Origin: Robiginitalea aestuariiviva
GTDB lineage: Bacteria > Bacteroidota > Bacteroidia > Flavobacteriales > Flavobacteriaceae
DNA: 64,000 nucleotides
NCBI RefSeq assembly: GCF_029537735.1
Contig: NZ_JARPUQ010000001.1
Location: forward strand, 902,696 to 966,695
Reading direction: 5' to 3'
This document shows positions 8,628 through 18,036 of the stretch, piece after piece. The notes beneath the pieces were generated by a model that was not told the DNA's origin, searched no databases, and saw only the letters and a program-made list of their open reading frames with translations. The translations under genes were made by a program, and so were the position numbers. Position 1 is the first letter of the stretch. Each line of letters opens with the position of its first letter.

Positions 8628-9689
8628 TTATTCCCCGTAGTACGTGGCGTAATATTCCTGATACGCGCCCGAGGTGACATGATTTAACCAATCGGTATTT
8701 TTTAAATACCAGTCGATGGTCCGGTCAAGGCCTTCTTCAAAAGTAACCGATGGTTTCCACCCCAGTTCAGTATGGATTTTATGGGCATCGATGGCATAGC
8801 GTAAATCATGACCGGGCCGGTCCTTGACAAACGTAATAAGGGACGCTGAGGTCCCTGGTTCACGCCCGAGCTTCTCATCCATCTTGGCGCATAACAGGCG
8901 TACCAGGTCAATATTCTTCCACTCATTAAACCCTCCAACATTATACGTCTCGCCCTCCTTACCGCGGTGGAAGATCAGGTCAATCGCGGCAGCGTGGTCT
9001 TCCACAAACAACCAGTCCCGGGTATAATTCCCATCCCCGTAAACAGGTAGTGGCTTTTGGTTTATGATGTTATTTATGAAAAGGGGGATGAGTTTTTCAG
9101 GAAAATGGTAAGGTCCGTAATTATTGGAACAATTACTCATTACAAAAGGCAAACCATAGGTTTCCCCATAGGCCCTAACAAAATGGTCCGAACTCGCCTT
9201 GGAGGCCGAATATGGGGAATTTGGGGCGTAGGCCGTGTCTTCAGTAAAAAATCCTTCGTCCCCAAGGGTTCCGTACACCTCATCCGTACTCACGTGGTAA
9301 AAATGTTTCCCTTCATATTCCCCTGCCCAATGCTTCTTTGCAACATTCAAGAGGTTGACGGTGCCTATTACATTGGTACGCACAAATGCCAGGGGGTCTG
9401 TAATAGAGCGATCTACATGGGATTCGGCAGCGAGGTGGATGATTCCGTCAAACCGGTATTTTTCAAATAAATCCTCCAAAAACGCCGTGTCTGTTATATC
9501 CCCTTTTTCAAAATGGTAATTGGGGGCAGCTTCAATATCCTTCAGGTTTTCCAGGTTGCCCGCATACGTGAGGGCATCCAGGTTCACAACCCGATATGAC
9601 TCGCTGTACTTAGTGACAAATAATCGAACCACATGGGAGCCGATAAAGCCTGCGCCCCCGGTAATTAATATTGTTTTGGAATAACTCAT
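8628..9689 (-). CDS. rmlB: dTDP-glucose 4,6-dehydratase
   Basis: Second step of dTDP-rhamnose synthesis. An extended short-chain dehydrogenase with [12 protein letters not shown] at the N-terminus. The specific words [33 protein letters not shown] (YxxxK) and [18 protein letters not shown] follow, with [13 protein letters not shown]-like sequence near residue 295 (here [11 protein letters not shown]). 353 residues, full length. The start overlaps the upstream Wzz-like gene by 4 bp. Confidence 0.96.
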   Translation of the reverse strand: MSYSKTILITGGAGFIGSHVVRLFVTKYSESYRVVNLDALTYAGNLENLKDIEAAPNYHFEKGDITDTAFLEDLFEKYRFDGIIHLAAESHVDRSITDPLAFVRTNVIGTVNLLNVAKKHWAGEYEGKHFYHVSTDEVYGTLGDEGFFTEDTAYAPNSPYSASKASSDHFVRAYGETYGLPFVMSNCSNNYGPYHFPEKLIPLFINNIINQKPLPVYGDGNYTRDWLFVEDHAAAIDLIFHRGKEGETYNVGGFNEWKNIDLVRLLCAKMDEKLGREPGTSASLITFVKDRPGHDLRYAIDAHKIHTELGWKPSVTFEEGLDRTIDWYLKNTDWLNHVTSGAYQEYYATYYGE

Positions 9690-10687
9690 TGGATATGAAG
9701 TTCTGTGGCTTTCTTATTCAAGAAGCGGATAATGGCTAACAGGAAAAATCCGCCAAGTAAAATCAGGGGGAAAAAGACCACCCGCTTCTGGAACAGGGGT
9801 TTCTGTACCTTATGGGGCTTCCCGAAATTGACTATTGTAATCGCTTCCTTACGGCTTTCCAGCTCCACTCGCTTAGCTTCTGTATCCCTGATAAGTTGGT
9901 TTTTCAGAGAAAAGAGTGAAGGCACGTTCAGGGGTTCTTGGTTCTCCAGTACAAGCCGGCCTTCGGTTGACGCCTGCTCTTGCAGCATCTTTTGGGTATA
10001 GTTCTCAATGAGTACATCGACCTGCCGGATCAGGGAGTCATTGCGTTGAATGCGGTTCATCGCATTTTCGGTATACATTTTGACCAGCTGATTATAGTAC
10101 GGATTGGAGTTGATATAGTCCATCAGTTTATGGGCATAATCCTCCCCAATTTGGGCATCCCGGAAATAAAAGGTAATGCGCTGGTCCTTGGTGGTCTTGT
10201 CCTGGAGTTCACCACGCAATATATCCGAAATCCCCCCATTCCCGTCAAAATCCTTGAGCAACTCCAAAAATTGCATTTCCTGTTCAAAAGCAGAGTTGTT
10301 TTGCGCCTTAAGGGGGACAACCAAAATCTCAAAATCCTTCATCTGCTGCACATCCATCCCCAGGGAGGCGAAAAAGGCAGTGTCTTTGGCCTTTATATCA
10401 GCCTGCACTTCGCTGATAACATCATACAAATAGTTCTTGGTGTCCAGGTTGGGGGTCACAATCACATCCAGTTTTTGCTCGACCCCAACTAAAAGTTTAA
10501 GGCCCAGGCCAATCCCCACACCCAGGATGGTGAGCCCGCCCAGCCAGAAGATGTTTTTCCGTAAATAGACGTAAACGGAGAGCAGGCCCCGGAAAATGCG
10601 GTTAAAGCCTTTGCCGATCAGGGCAAACAGTTGGCCCAGGTCTATTTCGTCCGAGGAGCCCGTAGGGGTGTTGTCTGGTTTAGCCAT
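9686..10687 (-). CDS. Wzz-type chain-length determinant-like protein
   Basis: A 333-residue inner membrane protein with one transmembrane segment near residues 46-67, a long polar region of about 235 residues rich in predicted helix, and a second segment near residues 305-325. This two-anchor layout around a periplasmic domain is that of polysaccharide co-polymerases (Wzz), which set the length of polymerised glycans. The helical stretch just before the second anchor (QLIRDTEAKRVELESRKEA) and the cytosolic DLGQLFALIGKGF near the start support this. It lies in an operon with rmlBACD, so the glycan probably contains rhamnose. It overlaps the upstream gene of unknown function by 8 bp. Confidence 0.75.
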   Translation of the reverse strand: MAKPDNTPTGSSDEIDLGQLFALIGKGFNRIFRGLLSVYVYLRKNIFWLGGLTILGVGIGLGLKLLVGVEQKLDVIVTPNLDTKNYLYDVISEVQADIKAKDTAFFASLGMDVQQMKDFEILVVPLKAQNNSAFEQEMQFLELLKDFDGNGGISDILRGELQDKTTKDQRITFYFRDAQIGEDYAHKLMDYINSNPYYNQLVKMYTENAMNRIQRNDSLIRQVDVLIENYTQKMLQEQASTEGRLVLENQEPLNVPSLFSLKNQLIRDTEAKRVELESRKEAITIVNFGKPHKVQKPLFQKRVVFFPLILLGGFFLLAIIRFLNKKATELHIQ

Positions 10688-12362
10688 GCGCGTTTGAGTT
10701 AAAGATTTGCATCAGTATTTTATCGGTGATCAGATAGGTAGGTTTAACCCCGGCGGTGCCCAGGCCCCCGGAGGCCAGGGTGTGTCCGGTTTTAAGCGGG
10801 TTGTCCGAGGCGTAGTACGCGTAGCGCACCTGCACGTCTTCCCGTATGCTTTTACGTATGCGGGAGGCACTTTGGATCGCTTTCTGGTAATGCACCCCTT
10901 CCATTTCCAGCCCGATCACGTTCCAGGTGGAGTTCAGGAAGAAGGTGAGGATATCTTTGTTCTGCAGGGAAGTTCCCAACACGGTAACCATGGTGCCTTC
11001 GCAGACTTCCAGGCCACAATCCTCAAAATCCGCTTTGCTGAGCTGGTTCGGAAAGGGATAGTTGTCTGCGGTGCCTTCAAAAATATGGGCCGAAGGGATC
11101 ATCAGGTCCCCCTTGTCGCCCTGCAGGATGCCGGCCTTCCCCATGATGGAAATGGAATGCACGTCCAGGTAGTGCAGGTTGCCGTTAATGCGGTAGGGCT
11201 TCAATAATTCGTCTACGCTTTCGTAGGCCTGTTCCCCGAAGGCGTAGTCCATAACCAGGATCACGGGTTTGTCCTTACGGAAGGCTTCGGAGCGCTCGTA
11301 ACAGCAGGCCTCGTCCGTCATGGATCCCGTATCGAAGATCTGCACGTCGATGTTGGCGCCGGAGGTGTCGTCCAGCTGTATCATCCCGTTTTTGGCCGCC
11401 AGGTTGGCCACCTTGGTCCGGAGTTTGTCATTTTCGGAATGGCTCAGGGCCTCAAACACCTCCAGGGCACCGGCCTTGGGCATTTCCTTACCCAGGGCCT
11501 TGCGCGCAAACAGCGTGTTGAGGACGCTGTGCATGTTGGAGCTGATGATGTGGATGGGCCTGCCCAGGAGCCCCTTCCTGTGCAGGGTTTCCTTGATGGT
11601 GTTGGCCCAGCGCTCCCCGTGGATGTGGTGGCCCAGCCGCTCCCGCAGCAGGGCACTGAAGGTTATGGTTCGTTTATCCCCACTGGTACGCTCTTCTATG
11701 GCCAGGCGGCCCAGCCAGTATACAATCTTAAGGAAGCGTTCGGGGTCGGATTTGGTGGCGAGTTTGGCATGAACCTCCATGACGTCCACAAAAGAACGGC
11801 CCAGGATATTGGCGGTGTGGATCAGGGCCACTTCCCGGTCTGCCTGGCTGAGTTTCCCCTTTTGCACGGCATCCTTGAGTTTGCCCCAGTCCCGGATGGT
11901 GGTTTCGTTTTCCTCGTCAATAAGTACCCGCCGGCCAATCTTGTCGGATTCGATAAACAGGAAGGTCAGGTGGGTCAGGATGTCGTAGATGTCCGAACGG
12001 CCCCGGGTGATCTCAATGTTCATCTGCTGCTCGTCGATCCGGTAGCAGTTGCGCCGGCGTTTGGGGGGGACAATGGCCTTAAAATGGGATTTGCCGTAGC
12101 CCTCGTCCGAAGTGAGGTTGATGTATTTGCACTGCTCGATCCCGTGGGGCAGGCGCTCCAGCACATAAATAAGACCCTCCAACTCTGCCTTGTCTTCGGC
12201 AATGGACCCGTAAATCTCCGGGCGCAACTGCAAGAGGGCATTTCTCAGGGTCTCCCCGGAAACCCCCATAGGCTTGTAAAACCCGCGGTTGAGCAGGTGG
12301 CGCATGGTGATGTACATGCGCTCGATGGCGTTGGTGGATTCCTGGGATCGGGTTGTTTCCAT
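10680..12362 (-). CDS. Conserved protein of unknown function, first gene of the wzz-rml operon
   Basis: About 560 residues, soluble, with no signal peptide or membrane segment. From memory it resembles the Bacteroidota family DUF6909, but I cannot verify this. The N-terminal half is helical and charged (TRSQESTNAIERMYITMRHLL). The C-terminal third has alternating beta/alpha character with VILVMDYAFGEQAYE, MVTVLGTSL and, about 75 residues from the end, VIGLEMEGVHY. The last resembles the substrate-binding MEG element of nucleoside phosphorylases. A function cannot be given. ATG 12362 is chosen because a TATTTTTG promoter box lies just upstream; the longer frame to 12479 runs back into the neighbouring gene. 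It overlaps the Wzz-like gene by 8 bp. Confidence 0.75.
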   Translation of the reverse strand: METTRSQESTNAIERMYITMRHLLNRGFYKPMGVSGETLRNALLQLRPEIYGSIAEDKAELEGLIYVLERLPHGIEQCKYINLTSDEGYGKSHFKAIVPPKRRRNCYRIDEQQMNIEITRGRSDIYDILTHLTFLFIESDKIGRRVLIDEENETTIRDWGKLKDAVQKGKLSQADREVALIHTANILGRSFVDVMEVHAKLATKSDPERFLKIVYWLGRLAIEERTSGDKRTITFSALLRERLGHHIHGERWANTIKETLHRKGLLGRPIHIISSNMHSVLNTLFARKALGKEMPKAGALEVFEALSHSENDKLRTKVANLAAKNGMIQLDDTSGANIDVQIFDTGSMTDEACCYERSEAFRKDKPVILVMDYAFGEQAYESVDELLKPYRINGNLHYLDVHSISIMGKAGILQGDKGDLMIPSAHIFEGTADNYPFPNQLSKADFEDCGLEVCEGTMVTVLGTSLQNKDILTFFLNSTWNVIGLEMEGVHYQKAIQSASRIRKSIREDVQVRYAYYASDNPLKTGHTLASGGLGTAGVKPTYLITDKILMQIFNSNAHG

Positions 12363-12376
12363 AGCTAACTCTGGGA

Positions 12377-12384
12377 CAAAAATA
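12377..12384 (-). promoter_or_regulatory. Flavobacterial -7 box for the unknown-wzz-rmlBACD operon
   Basis: On the minus strand the sequence reads TATTTTTG, an exact match to the Bacteroidota -7 element TANNTTTG, 14 bp before the ATG at 12362. No well-spaced TTG at -33 is seen. The overlapping genes downstream suggest that this box serves the whole operon down to rmlD. Start-site position is inferred. Confidence 0.5.
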
Positions 12385-12426
12385 CATTTAATTTTCCTAC
12401 AAGAAAGCAGGGGGAGCCCGATCTCC

Positions 12427-13926
12427 CTATGCCCCGGACAGGGCCGCCAGGCCTTCGGCCAGCTTGCGGTCGTTGGCAAGGCGTTGCACCTTGTTCTGCC
12501 CGCCCAGCTTCCCGATGGACTTCATATAGGCCTGGAACCCGCCTTTGGCAACCTTCCGCACCTTCAGGGTTTGGAGGATATTCCCGTCGATCAGGTCGAA
12601 GTAATAGCTGTTCTGCTGCTGCATGGCCTGGTCCAGCACCTGGATAAAGGTCTCCAGGTCTTCCGGCTCCCGTTCGAACTCTACCCACCACTCGTGGTAA
12701 GGCAACCCCTTTTCGGGCGGGTCGATCATGGGCGCTACTGTGAATTCCGAGACCTGACCCCCGCATTGGTTCAGGGCTGTTTCCATGGCGTATTCCACCT
12801 CCTTGGCAATGACGTGTTCGCCAAAGGCGGATATAAAATGCTTGATGCGGCCCGTCACGATCACGCGATAGGGTTTCAGGGAGGTAAAGGCCACGGTGTC
12901 CCCCAGGTTATACCCCCAAAGGCCGGCATGGGTGGAGAGGATCATCACGTAATTGACCCCCAGTTCCACCTCCCCTATGGTATAGCGCCTGGGGTTGGCT
13001 TCCTGGAATTCGTCGGCCCGGATGAATTCATAGAAGATACCCGCGCTGAGCAGGAGCAACAGGCCCCGTTCCCCCTGCTGGTCCTGGTAGGCAAAGAACC
13101 CTTCGCTGGCCGGGAACAGCTCAATGCTGTCCACATGCCGGCCGATAAGTTCCGTAAAGGTGTTGCGGTAGGGTTCAAAGTTCACGCCCCCATATATAAA
13201 CAGGTTAAAATCCGGGAAGAGCTCCCCTACGGATTTTCCGGTTTGCTTTCGGAGTTTCTCAAAATACATCTGTACCCAGGAGGGAATACCCGCAATAACC
13301 GACATAGGCTGGTTAGCAGTCTCCTCCACAATACGGTCTACCTTGGTTTCCCATTCTTCAATACAGTTGGTCTCCCAGCTGGGCAGGCGGTTTTTTTGGA
13401 GGTAGCCCGGCACGTAATGGGCCGAAATCCCGGAAAGCCTTCCGGTTTGGATGCCGTTTTTTTCGGTGAGTTCGGGGCTGCCCTGCAGGAAAATCATTTT
13501 CCCGTTTACAAAGGCCGAATTCCCCGTCTGGTGAATGTAGTTCAGGATGGCATTGCGGGAGGCCCGTACCTGCTCGCGGATGGATACCCGGGTAATGGGG
13601 ATATACTTAACGCCGGAGGTGGTACCGGAGGTTTTGGCCAGGTACAGGGGCTTGCCAGGCCATAATACATCTTCCTCACCCTGCAGGATGCGGTCTACAT
13701 AGGGCCGGAGTCCTTCGTAATCCCGCACGGGGACCTCCCTGGCAAAATCGGCTGGGGTCTGGATACGGTCAAAATGGTGGTCCTTTCCGAAGGCGGTATT
13801 TCCTGCGGAGCGGATCAATTCCCGGAAAACCCGCTGCTGGGCGGGCACGGGGTTGGCAATCCACCAGGCATTCTTCCGGTGGACATAGGCAGCAAAGATT
13901 CGGGAGGCAATCTCCTTCAGGGTCAT
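12427..13926 (-). CDS. GH3-family adenylate-forming enzyme
   Basis: A 499-residue member of the GH3 family, known best as plant auxin/jasmonate amido synthetases, which adenylate a carboxylic acid and transfer it to an amine. Visible are the N-terminal VRDYEGLRPYVDRI, the ANL-superfamily phosphate loop AKTSGTTSGVKYIPIT, ELFPASEGFFAYQD with the acyl-adenylate region, LWGYNLGDTVAF, and the hinge RVIVTGRIKHFISAFGEHV. Bacterial members occur widely in Bacteroidota but their substrates are largely unknown. ATG 13926 follows the M23 peptidase stop by 2 bp, so the two are probably co-transcribed. The longer frame to 13980 lies in the upstream gene. Confidence 0.88.
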   Translation of the reverse strand: MTLKEIASRIFAAYVHRKNAWWIANPVPAQQRVFRELIRSAGNTAFGKDHHFDRIQTPADFAREVPVRDYEGLRPYVDRILQGEEDVLWPGKPLYLAKTSGTTSGVKYIPITRVSIREQVRASRNAILNYIHQTGNSAFVNGKMIFLQGSPELTEKNGIQTGRLSGISAHYVPGYLQKNRLPSWETNCIEEWETKVDRIVEETANQPMSVIAGIPSWVQMYFEKLRKQTGKSVGELFPDFNLFIYGGVNFEPYRNTFTELIGRHVDSIELFPASEGFFAYQDQQGERGLLLLLSAGIFYEFIRADEFQEANPRRYTIGEVELGVNYVMILSTHAGLWGYNLGDTVAFTSLKPYRVIVTGRIKHFISAFGEHVIAKEVEYAMETALNQCGGQVSEFTVAPMIDPPEKGLPYHEWWVEFEREPEDLETFIQVLDQAMQQQNSYYFDLIDGNILQTLKVRKVAKGGFQAYMKSIGKLGGQNKVQRLANDRKLAEGLAALSGA

Positions 13927-13928
13927 GG

Positions 13929-14798
13929 TCAGTCGAAATCTACGTAGTTGAGCGGATTCACCGGGCGGCCTTCCTGCCACAGTTCAAAATGGAGATGGGG
14001 CCCGGTGGTAAATTCGCCGGTATTCCCGACAGATGCTATCACCTCGCCGGCCCGCACCACATCACCCTGGGATTTGGCCAGGGAACCGTTGTGTTTGTAA
14101 ACAGAAGTGAGGTCGTCCGGGTGTTCCAGGATAATCACATAGCCTGTGGCGGCCGTCCATTCCGCAAAGATTACCCGCCCGTTGGCTACTGCCTTGATGG
14201 GGGTGTCTACGGCTGCCACTACATCTACGGCGTAATGTTTTTGGTCCGGGTCATAACCCTGGGTGACCGTACCGCTTAAGGGGGTATACAGCAACTTGCT
14301 GCCATCGGCCGCGGGCCGTTCAAAAAGGTTGTATTTGTCTTCCAGGGCCACCTGGGCACGCAATACGCTGTCTTCCCGGATGGGGCTGAGGTCAAATTCC
14401 GCAGGGTCCAGCTTGAAGGGTTCAAAAACCGAGTCCCGGGCCAGGGAATCGTTGGCGATATCCCCGCGCAACACACTTCGGATATTATCAATATACCGAT
14501 TGGTGTAATTAAGTACAGTGACCAGGGAGTCCGTTTTAAAGGTGAGTTCGGTGGCCTGCCGCTTCAGGGCCGTGGACGAATAGCCTGGGATGTATTCCCG
14601 CAAAGGGGTAAAGGCGATTAGCAGGGTGGTAAAGGCGATTAGCCCAATAGCAAGGAGGGAACCCGTAACAAAGACATTCAGCCGGCTCAGTTTAAAGGAG
14701 ATCTTTTCCTCGAAGGTGCTTTCGTTGAGGATAACCAGCCGGTATTTGTGGAGGAGTTTGCGTTTGATCTCCTTCCGCCGCTTTTCTTGCTTTGCCAT
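13929..14798 (-). CDS. M23-family peptidoglycan peptidase, membrane anchored
   Basis: A 289-residue protein with a basic cytosolic N-terminus (MAKQEKRRKEIKRKLLHKYR), one membrane segment near residues 42-63, a linker, and a C-terminal LytM/M23 domain. The zinc ligands are in HYAVD (HxxxD) and GPHLHFEL (HxH), with the usual VYKHNGSL and VGNTGEFTTGPH. With all ligands present it could be an active endopeptidase, acting on peptidoglycan in the periplasm, although many flavobacterial relatives are regulators. ATG 14798 is chosen because the frame upstream of it is not family-like. It is divergent from tatA. Confidence 0.9.
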   Translation of the reverse strand: MAKQEKRRKEIKRKLLHKYRLVILNESTFEEKISFKLSRLNVFVTGSLLAIGLIAFTTLLIAFTPLREYIPGYSSTALKRQATELTFKTDSLVTVLNYTNRYIDNIRSVLRGDIANDSLARDSVFEPFKLDPAEFDLSPIREDSVLRAQVALEDKYNLFERPAADGSKLLYTPLSGTVTQGYDPDQKHYAVDVVAAVDTPIKAVANGRVIFAEWTAATGYVIILEHPDDLTSVYKHNGSLAKSQGDVVRAGEVIASVGNTGEFTTGPHLHFELWQEGRPVNPLNYVDFD

Positions 14799-14964
14799 AA
14801 TTCCTGCTGCGTTAAGCCCCTTGGTCCTCCCAGGTGTGCAGGACCTGACAGGGGGCATCGGTTAGCATTTGGGGCTTGAACCGTCTAAAATACATCTTAT
14901 GCCAGAATTAAAGGGGCTAGAATTGGTTTTTTCCGTACATTTACCCTACTTAAACCGAGTTGGA

Positions 14965-15147
14965 ATGAATGCACTTACTTTTTTCCTCGCCATAGGCCCC
15001 TGGCAGATTGCCATCGTTGTAATGGTGGTATTGCTGTTGTTCGGAGGCAAGAAAATTCCGGAACTCATGCGTGGGCTGGGAAGCGGAATCAAAGAATTCA
15101 AGGACGCCTCCCGGGAAGACGATAAACTGGAGGACAAAAAAGAATAG
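14965..15147 (+). CDS. tatA: Sec-independent translocase subunit TatA
   Basis: A 60-residue protein of the TatA/E type that forms the protein-conducting assembly for folded Tat substrates. It has a single membrane helix (IAIVVMVVLLLF) preceded by the conserved GPWQ, followed by FGGKKIPELMRGLGSGIKEFKDA. This is the family hinge and amphipathic helix with FGxxKLPEL wording, and a short acidic tail follows. The start at 14965 gives the normal N-terminus; the longer frame from 14869 would add 32 non-conserved residues. A terminator follows 21 bp after the stop. No tatC is in the window. Confidence 0.93.
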   Translation: MNALTFFLAIGPWQIAIVVMVVLLLFGGKKIPELMRGLGSGIKEFKDASREDDKLEDKKE

Positions 15148-15168
15148 TCCCGTCCGCACTATATGAAT

Positions 15169-15192
15169 AAGCGCCCTGGAGGCGCTTTTTTT
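15169..15192 (+). terminator. Rho-independent terminator after tatA
   Basis: A perfect 7-bp stem (AAGCGCC / GGCGCTT) with a 5-nt loop is followed by a run of T. Confidence 0.9.
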
Positions 15193-15399
15193 ATACCTTT
15201 TGGTATGGTCGAAAGGCCCATTTTTTCAGGTGCTGATCGACAAACCGCGTCCTGACAAAACTACAAGGAAGCGGCTTTCACGACAATTTCGAAACACTTC
15301 ACAACAAAAAATAATCCCGGGGAGGCATAAGCATTACTTTCGGCGTTATGGGATGGAGGGGAACCGTTTCATCAACTCTAGTTTCAACAGAACCAACTC

Positions 15400-17841
15400 A
15401 TGACCCACCCAAGGCGATCTCTGATCTTTATCCTTTGCACGCTGGCCACACTGGCCCTGGGAGCGCAGTCCGATTACTCCGGGAGCGCGGCATATGCCGA
15501 CGCCGGAACCCCGACCGCACCCGGAGCCCTAAGGCAAGCGACGGCATCCCCGACCCTTACTACCTGGGAATCTTTCAGCCAAAAGGCGCGCTCCATGCAT
15601 GTGGGGGCGCGACAAATGGATGGACCCATTGCCCTGCAGCCCGGTTTTTACCTGATTGCAGGGGCTTTTCAGGATTCCAGGAACATCCGCAGGTTGTTGC
15701 GCCAATTCAAGCGAAGCGATTTGGAACCCGGACAGTTTATAAACCCCGAAAACCAGCTTAATTACGTTTACGCCCAAAGCTATACCGACCCTCAGGAAGC
15801 CCTGCATGGGGTGGTTTCCAAGCTTAACGGCGCCTATGAGGGAGACCTCTGGATTCTGGCCGTGGGCCTGGATGCGTCCGAAGAAGAATTGGCCGAAAAT
15901 ACCTACCTGATCCAACAGGATCCCGGCGAAAAAAGCCCCGATAAGCTTATTCGCAAGGCCGATGAATATTTCGATAAGATGTGGTATGCAGAGGCCGCGG
16001 AGCTTTACGAGTCCGCCATTGCCCGGGAACCTTCAAATGCCGATGCCCGCGTGCTGAAAAACGTAGCAGACGCACACTACTTTAATACCAATATGGAGCG
16101 GGCCCTGTACTGGTACGACCGCCTGTACGACCTGCAGTCCGACCGTATGTCTGCCGAAAACCTGTTCCGGTACGCCCATTCCCTGAAAGGAAACGGCAAA
16201 TATGCCCGGGCCAACCGGTTTATGAAACTCTACAACCGCGCCATGGAAACGGAAACCATCCGTCCCAACAAGACTACCCTCGAGGCGCGGCAAACAGCTC
16301 TGGACGATATTCTGAATGCCGAAGATGGTTTCCGCATCAAAAATGTTTCGGTTAACTCCAAGTACTCGGACTTTGCCCCTATGTTCTATGGGGACGACAA
16401 GGTAGTATACGCCTCCTCCGTAGACAGCGCCTTTTTTAATACCAGAAGGTATAAATGGAATGACCAGCCCTACCTGGACCTCTATGTGGCCCGGGTAAAC
16501 GCCGAAGGGGAAGACCTGGGCGGGGCAGTAAAATTTTCCAAAACGCTAAACACCAAATACCATGAGGCCGGGGTTACCTTTTCCCCGGACGGGCAAACCA
16601 TTTACTTTACCCGGAACAATTACAAGAAGAAACTGCGCCGGGACAAAAACGGGGTAAATCATCTGAAGCTGTATATGTCCCATAAAGTGGGCGGGCAGTG
16701 GACCGAAGCCGTGGAACTTCCCTTTAACGGGGAGGACTATTCCACCGGCCACCCGGCGTTAAGCCCGGACGGAAAACAGCTGTATTTTGCCTCGGACATG
16801 CCCGGAAGCATAGGCGAAACCGACATTTTTGTGGTCGATGTGCTGGGAGACGGACAATTTTCGGAACCGCGCAACCTGGGGCCGGAAATCAATACCGAGA
16901 AAAAAGAACTCTTTCCCTTCATAAACGGGGAAAAGCTATACTTCTCCTCCGATGGGCACCTAGGCCTGGGCGGCCTGGACGTTTACGAGGTGTCTTTTGA
17001 CGCCGAAGCGGAATCCGGGTTCCTGGAGGTGCGAAATGTGGGCAAACCCATCAATAGCAATAAGGACGACTTTTCCTTTATTATCAACGAGGATACCCAA
17101 AAGGGTTATTTCGCCTCCAACCGCAGGGGCGGCAAGGGCGATGACGACCTGTATTCCTTCCAGCGCCTGTTCCCCGAAGAAGCCAACGAAAATGCCATTG
17201 CAGGGGTAGTGACCGACCTGATTACGGGTGAAAAAGTCCCCGATGCTATGGTTGGCCTGCTGGATAGCACCAATGTGAAACTCAAGGAAATGGTGACCGA
17301 CGATGGCGGCAGCTTTGTCTTTGAGGACCTCGAAAGCAATACCCGGTATAAGGTGGTGGTAGACGGAGACACCTACCAGCAACAGGAATGGGAGGTAGAA
17401 ACCGGCAACAATGAGCCCGTAAACATGGCCGAAATGCCGTTGCGCAAGCTGGAAGAGCGCATTATAGTGGAACAAGGCGTACGCAAGCTTAAAACGGATA
17501 ATATCTACTTTGACTTTGACCGCTATGCCATCCGGGATGATGCGGCCCGCTCCCTGGACAAGCTGGTCGACACCATGAACGAATACCCGACTATGGTGAT
17601 TGCCATTGAATCCCACACGGATTCCCGCGGAAAACGCGCCTATAACAAGTACCTGTCCGAAAAACGAGCCCAATCCACCCGCGATTACCTGATCCGCAAG
17701 GGAATTGCCCCGGCACGGATCCAAAGTGCCAAAGGGTATGGGGAAGAACGCCTGCTCAATGGCTGTGACGGCAGTGTAGCCTGCAGCGCAGCGCAGCACC
17801 AGCTCAACCGGCGGTCCGAATTTATCGTAGTCAGCATGTAA
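15400..17841 (+). CDS. PorE-like OmpA-family protein (SPOR-like, TPR, WD40-like, OmpA)
   Basis: An 813-residue exported protein with a signal peptide (about residues 1-22, ending LALGAQ). In order it shows a SPOR-like module near residues 83-150 (GFYLIAGAFQD, then INPENQLNYVYAQS), TPR-type helices near 190-300, WD40-like/PD40 propeller strands (EAGVTFSPDGQTIYFTRN, GHPALSPDGKQLYFASD), a carboxypeptidase-regulatory-like fold near 600-680, and a C-terminal OmpA domain (IYFDFDRYAIRDDA, IESHTDSRGKRAYNKYLSEKRAQ) that binds peptidoglycan. TPR-WD40-CRD-OmpA is the layout of PorE, which anchors the type IX secretion system. The SPOR-like module at the front is an addition. It probably links outer-membrane secretion or gliding parts to the cell wall. 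It stands alone, with a terminator behind it. Confidence 0.85.
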   Translation: MTHPRRSLIFILCTLATLALGAQSDYSGSAAYADAGTPTAPGALRQATASPTLTTWESFSQKARSMHVGARQMDGPIALQPGFYLIAGAFQDSRNIRRLLRQFKRSDLEPGQFINPENQLNYVYAQSYTDPQEALHGVVSKLNGAYEGDLWILAVGLDASEEELAENTYLIQQDPGEKSPDKLIRKADEYFDKMWYAEAAELYESAIAREPSNADARVLKNVADAHYFNTNMERALYWYDRLYDLQSDRMSAENLFRYAHSLKGNGKYARANRFMKLYNRAMETETIRPNKTTLEARQTALDDILNAEDGFRIKNVSVNSKYSDFAPMFYGDDKVVYASSVDSAFFNTRRYKWNDQPYLDLYVARVNAEGEDLGGAVKFSKTLNTKYHEAGVTFSPDGQTIYFTRNNYKKKLRRDKNGVNHLKLYMSHKVGGQWTEAVELPFNGEDYSTGHPALSPDGKQLYFASDMPGSIGETDIFVVDVLGDGQFSEPRNLGPEINTEKKELFPFINGEKLYFSSDGHLGLGGLDVYEVSFDAEAESGFLEVRNVGKPINSNKDDFSFIINEDTQKGYFASNRRGGKGDDDLYSFQRLFPEEANENAIAGVVTDLITGEKVPDAMVGLLDSTNVKLKEMVTDDGGSFVFEDLESNTRYKVVVDGDTYQQQEWEVETGNNEPVNMAEMPLRKLEERIIVEQGVRKLKTDNIYFDFDRYAIRDDAARSLDKLVDTMNEYPTMVIAIESHTDSRGKRAYNKYLSEKRAQSTRDYLIRKGIAPARIQSAKGYGEERLLNGCDGSVACSAAQHQLNRRSEFIVVSM

Positions 17842-17864
17842 CCCGGTTCCCCAAAAGAATATGA

Positions 17865-17896
17865 GGGCCTGACACCTGGCGGTGTCGGGCCTTTTT
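17865..17896 (+). terminator. Rho-independent terminator after the PorE-like gene
   Basis: An 11-bp stem (GGCCTGACACC / GGTGTCGGGCC, one G-U pair) with a short TGGC loop is followed by TTTTTT. Confidence 0.9.
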
Positions 17897-18036
17897 TGTG
17901 CAATCTGACCGCAAAGTGTCTCACCCTTAGGGGTATACCGGGTGGTGTTCAGCCAAAATTTAAACCGTTTGTCCGATTCTTTGTGCCTTTTGCAGGAAAA
18001 TTCCCAACTTCGGGTTATCCCGATTCTTATCATGTT

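Noticed and set aside
9291-9296. CACGTG core in rmlB, tested as a third parS
   Set aside because: The flanks (TACT and GTAA) do not match TGTTN and NAACA.
11439-12368. 309-codon frame on the plus strand
   Set aside because: Antisense to the unknown gene at 10680-12362, whose own frame is consistent with its promoter and operon.
12289-13665. 458-codon frame on the plus strand
   Set aside because: Antisense to the GH3-like gene and the start of its neighbour; no family features.
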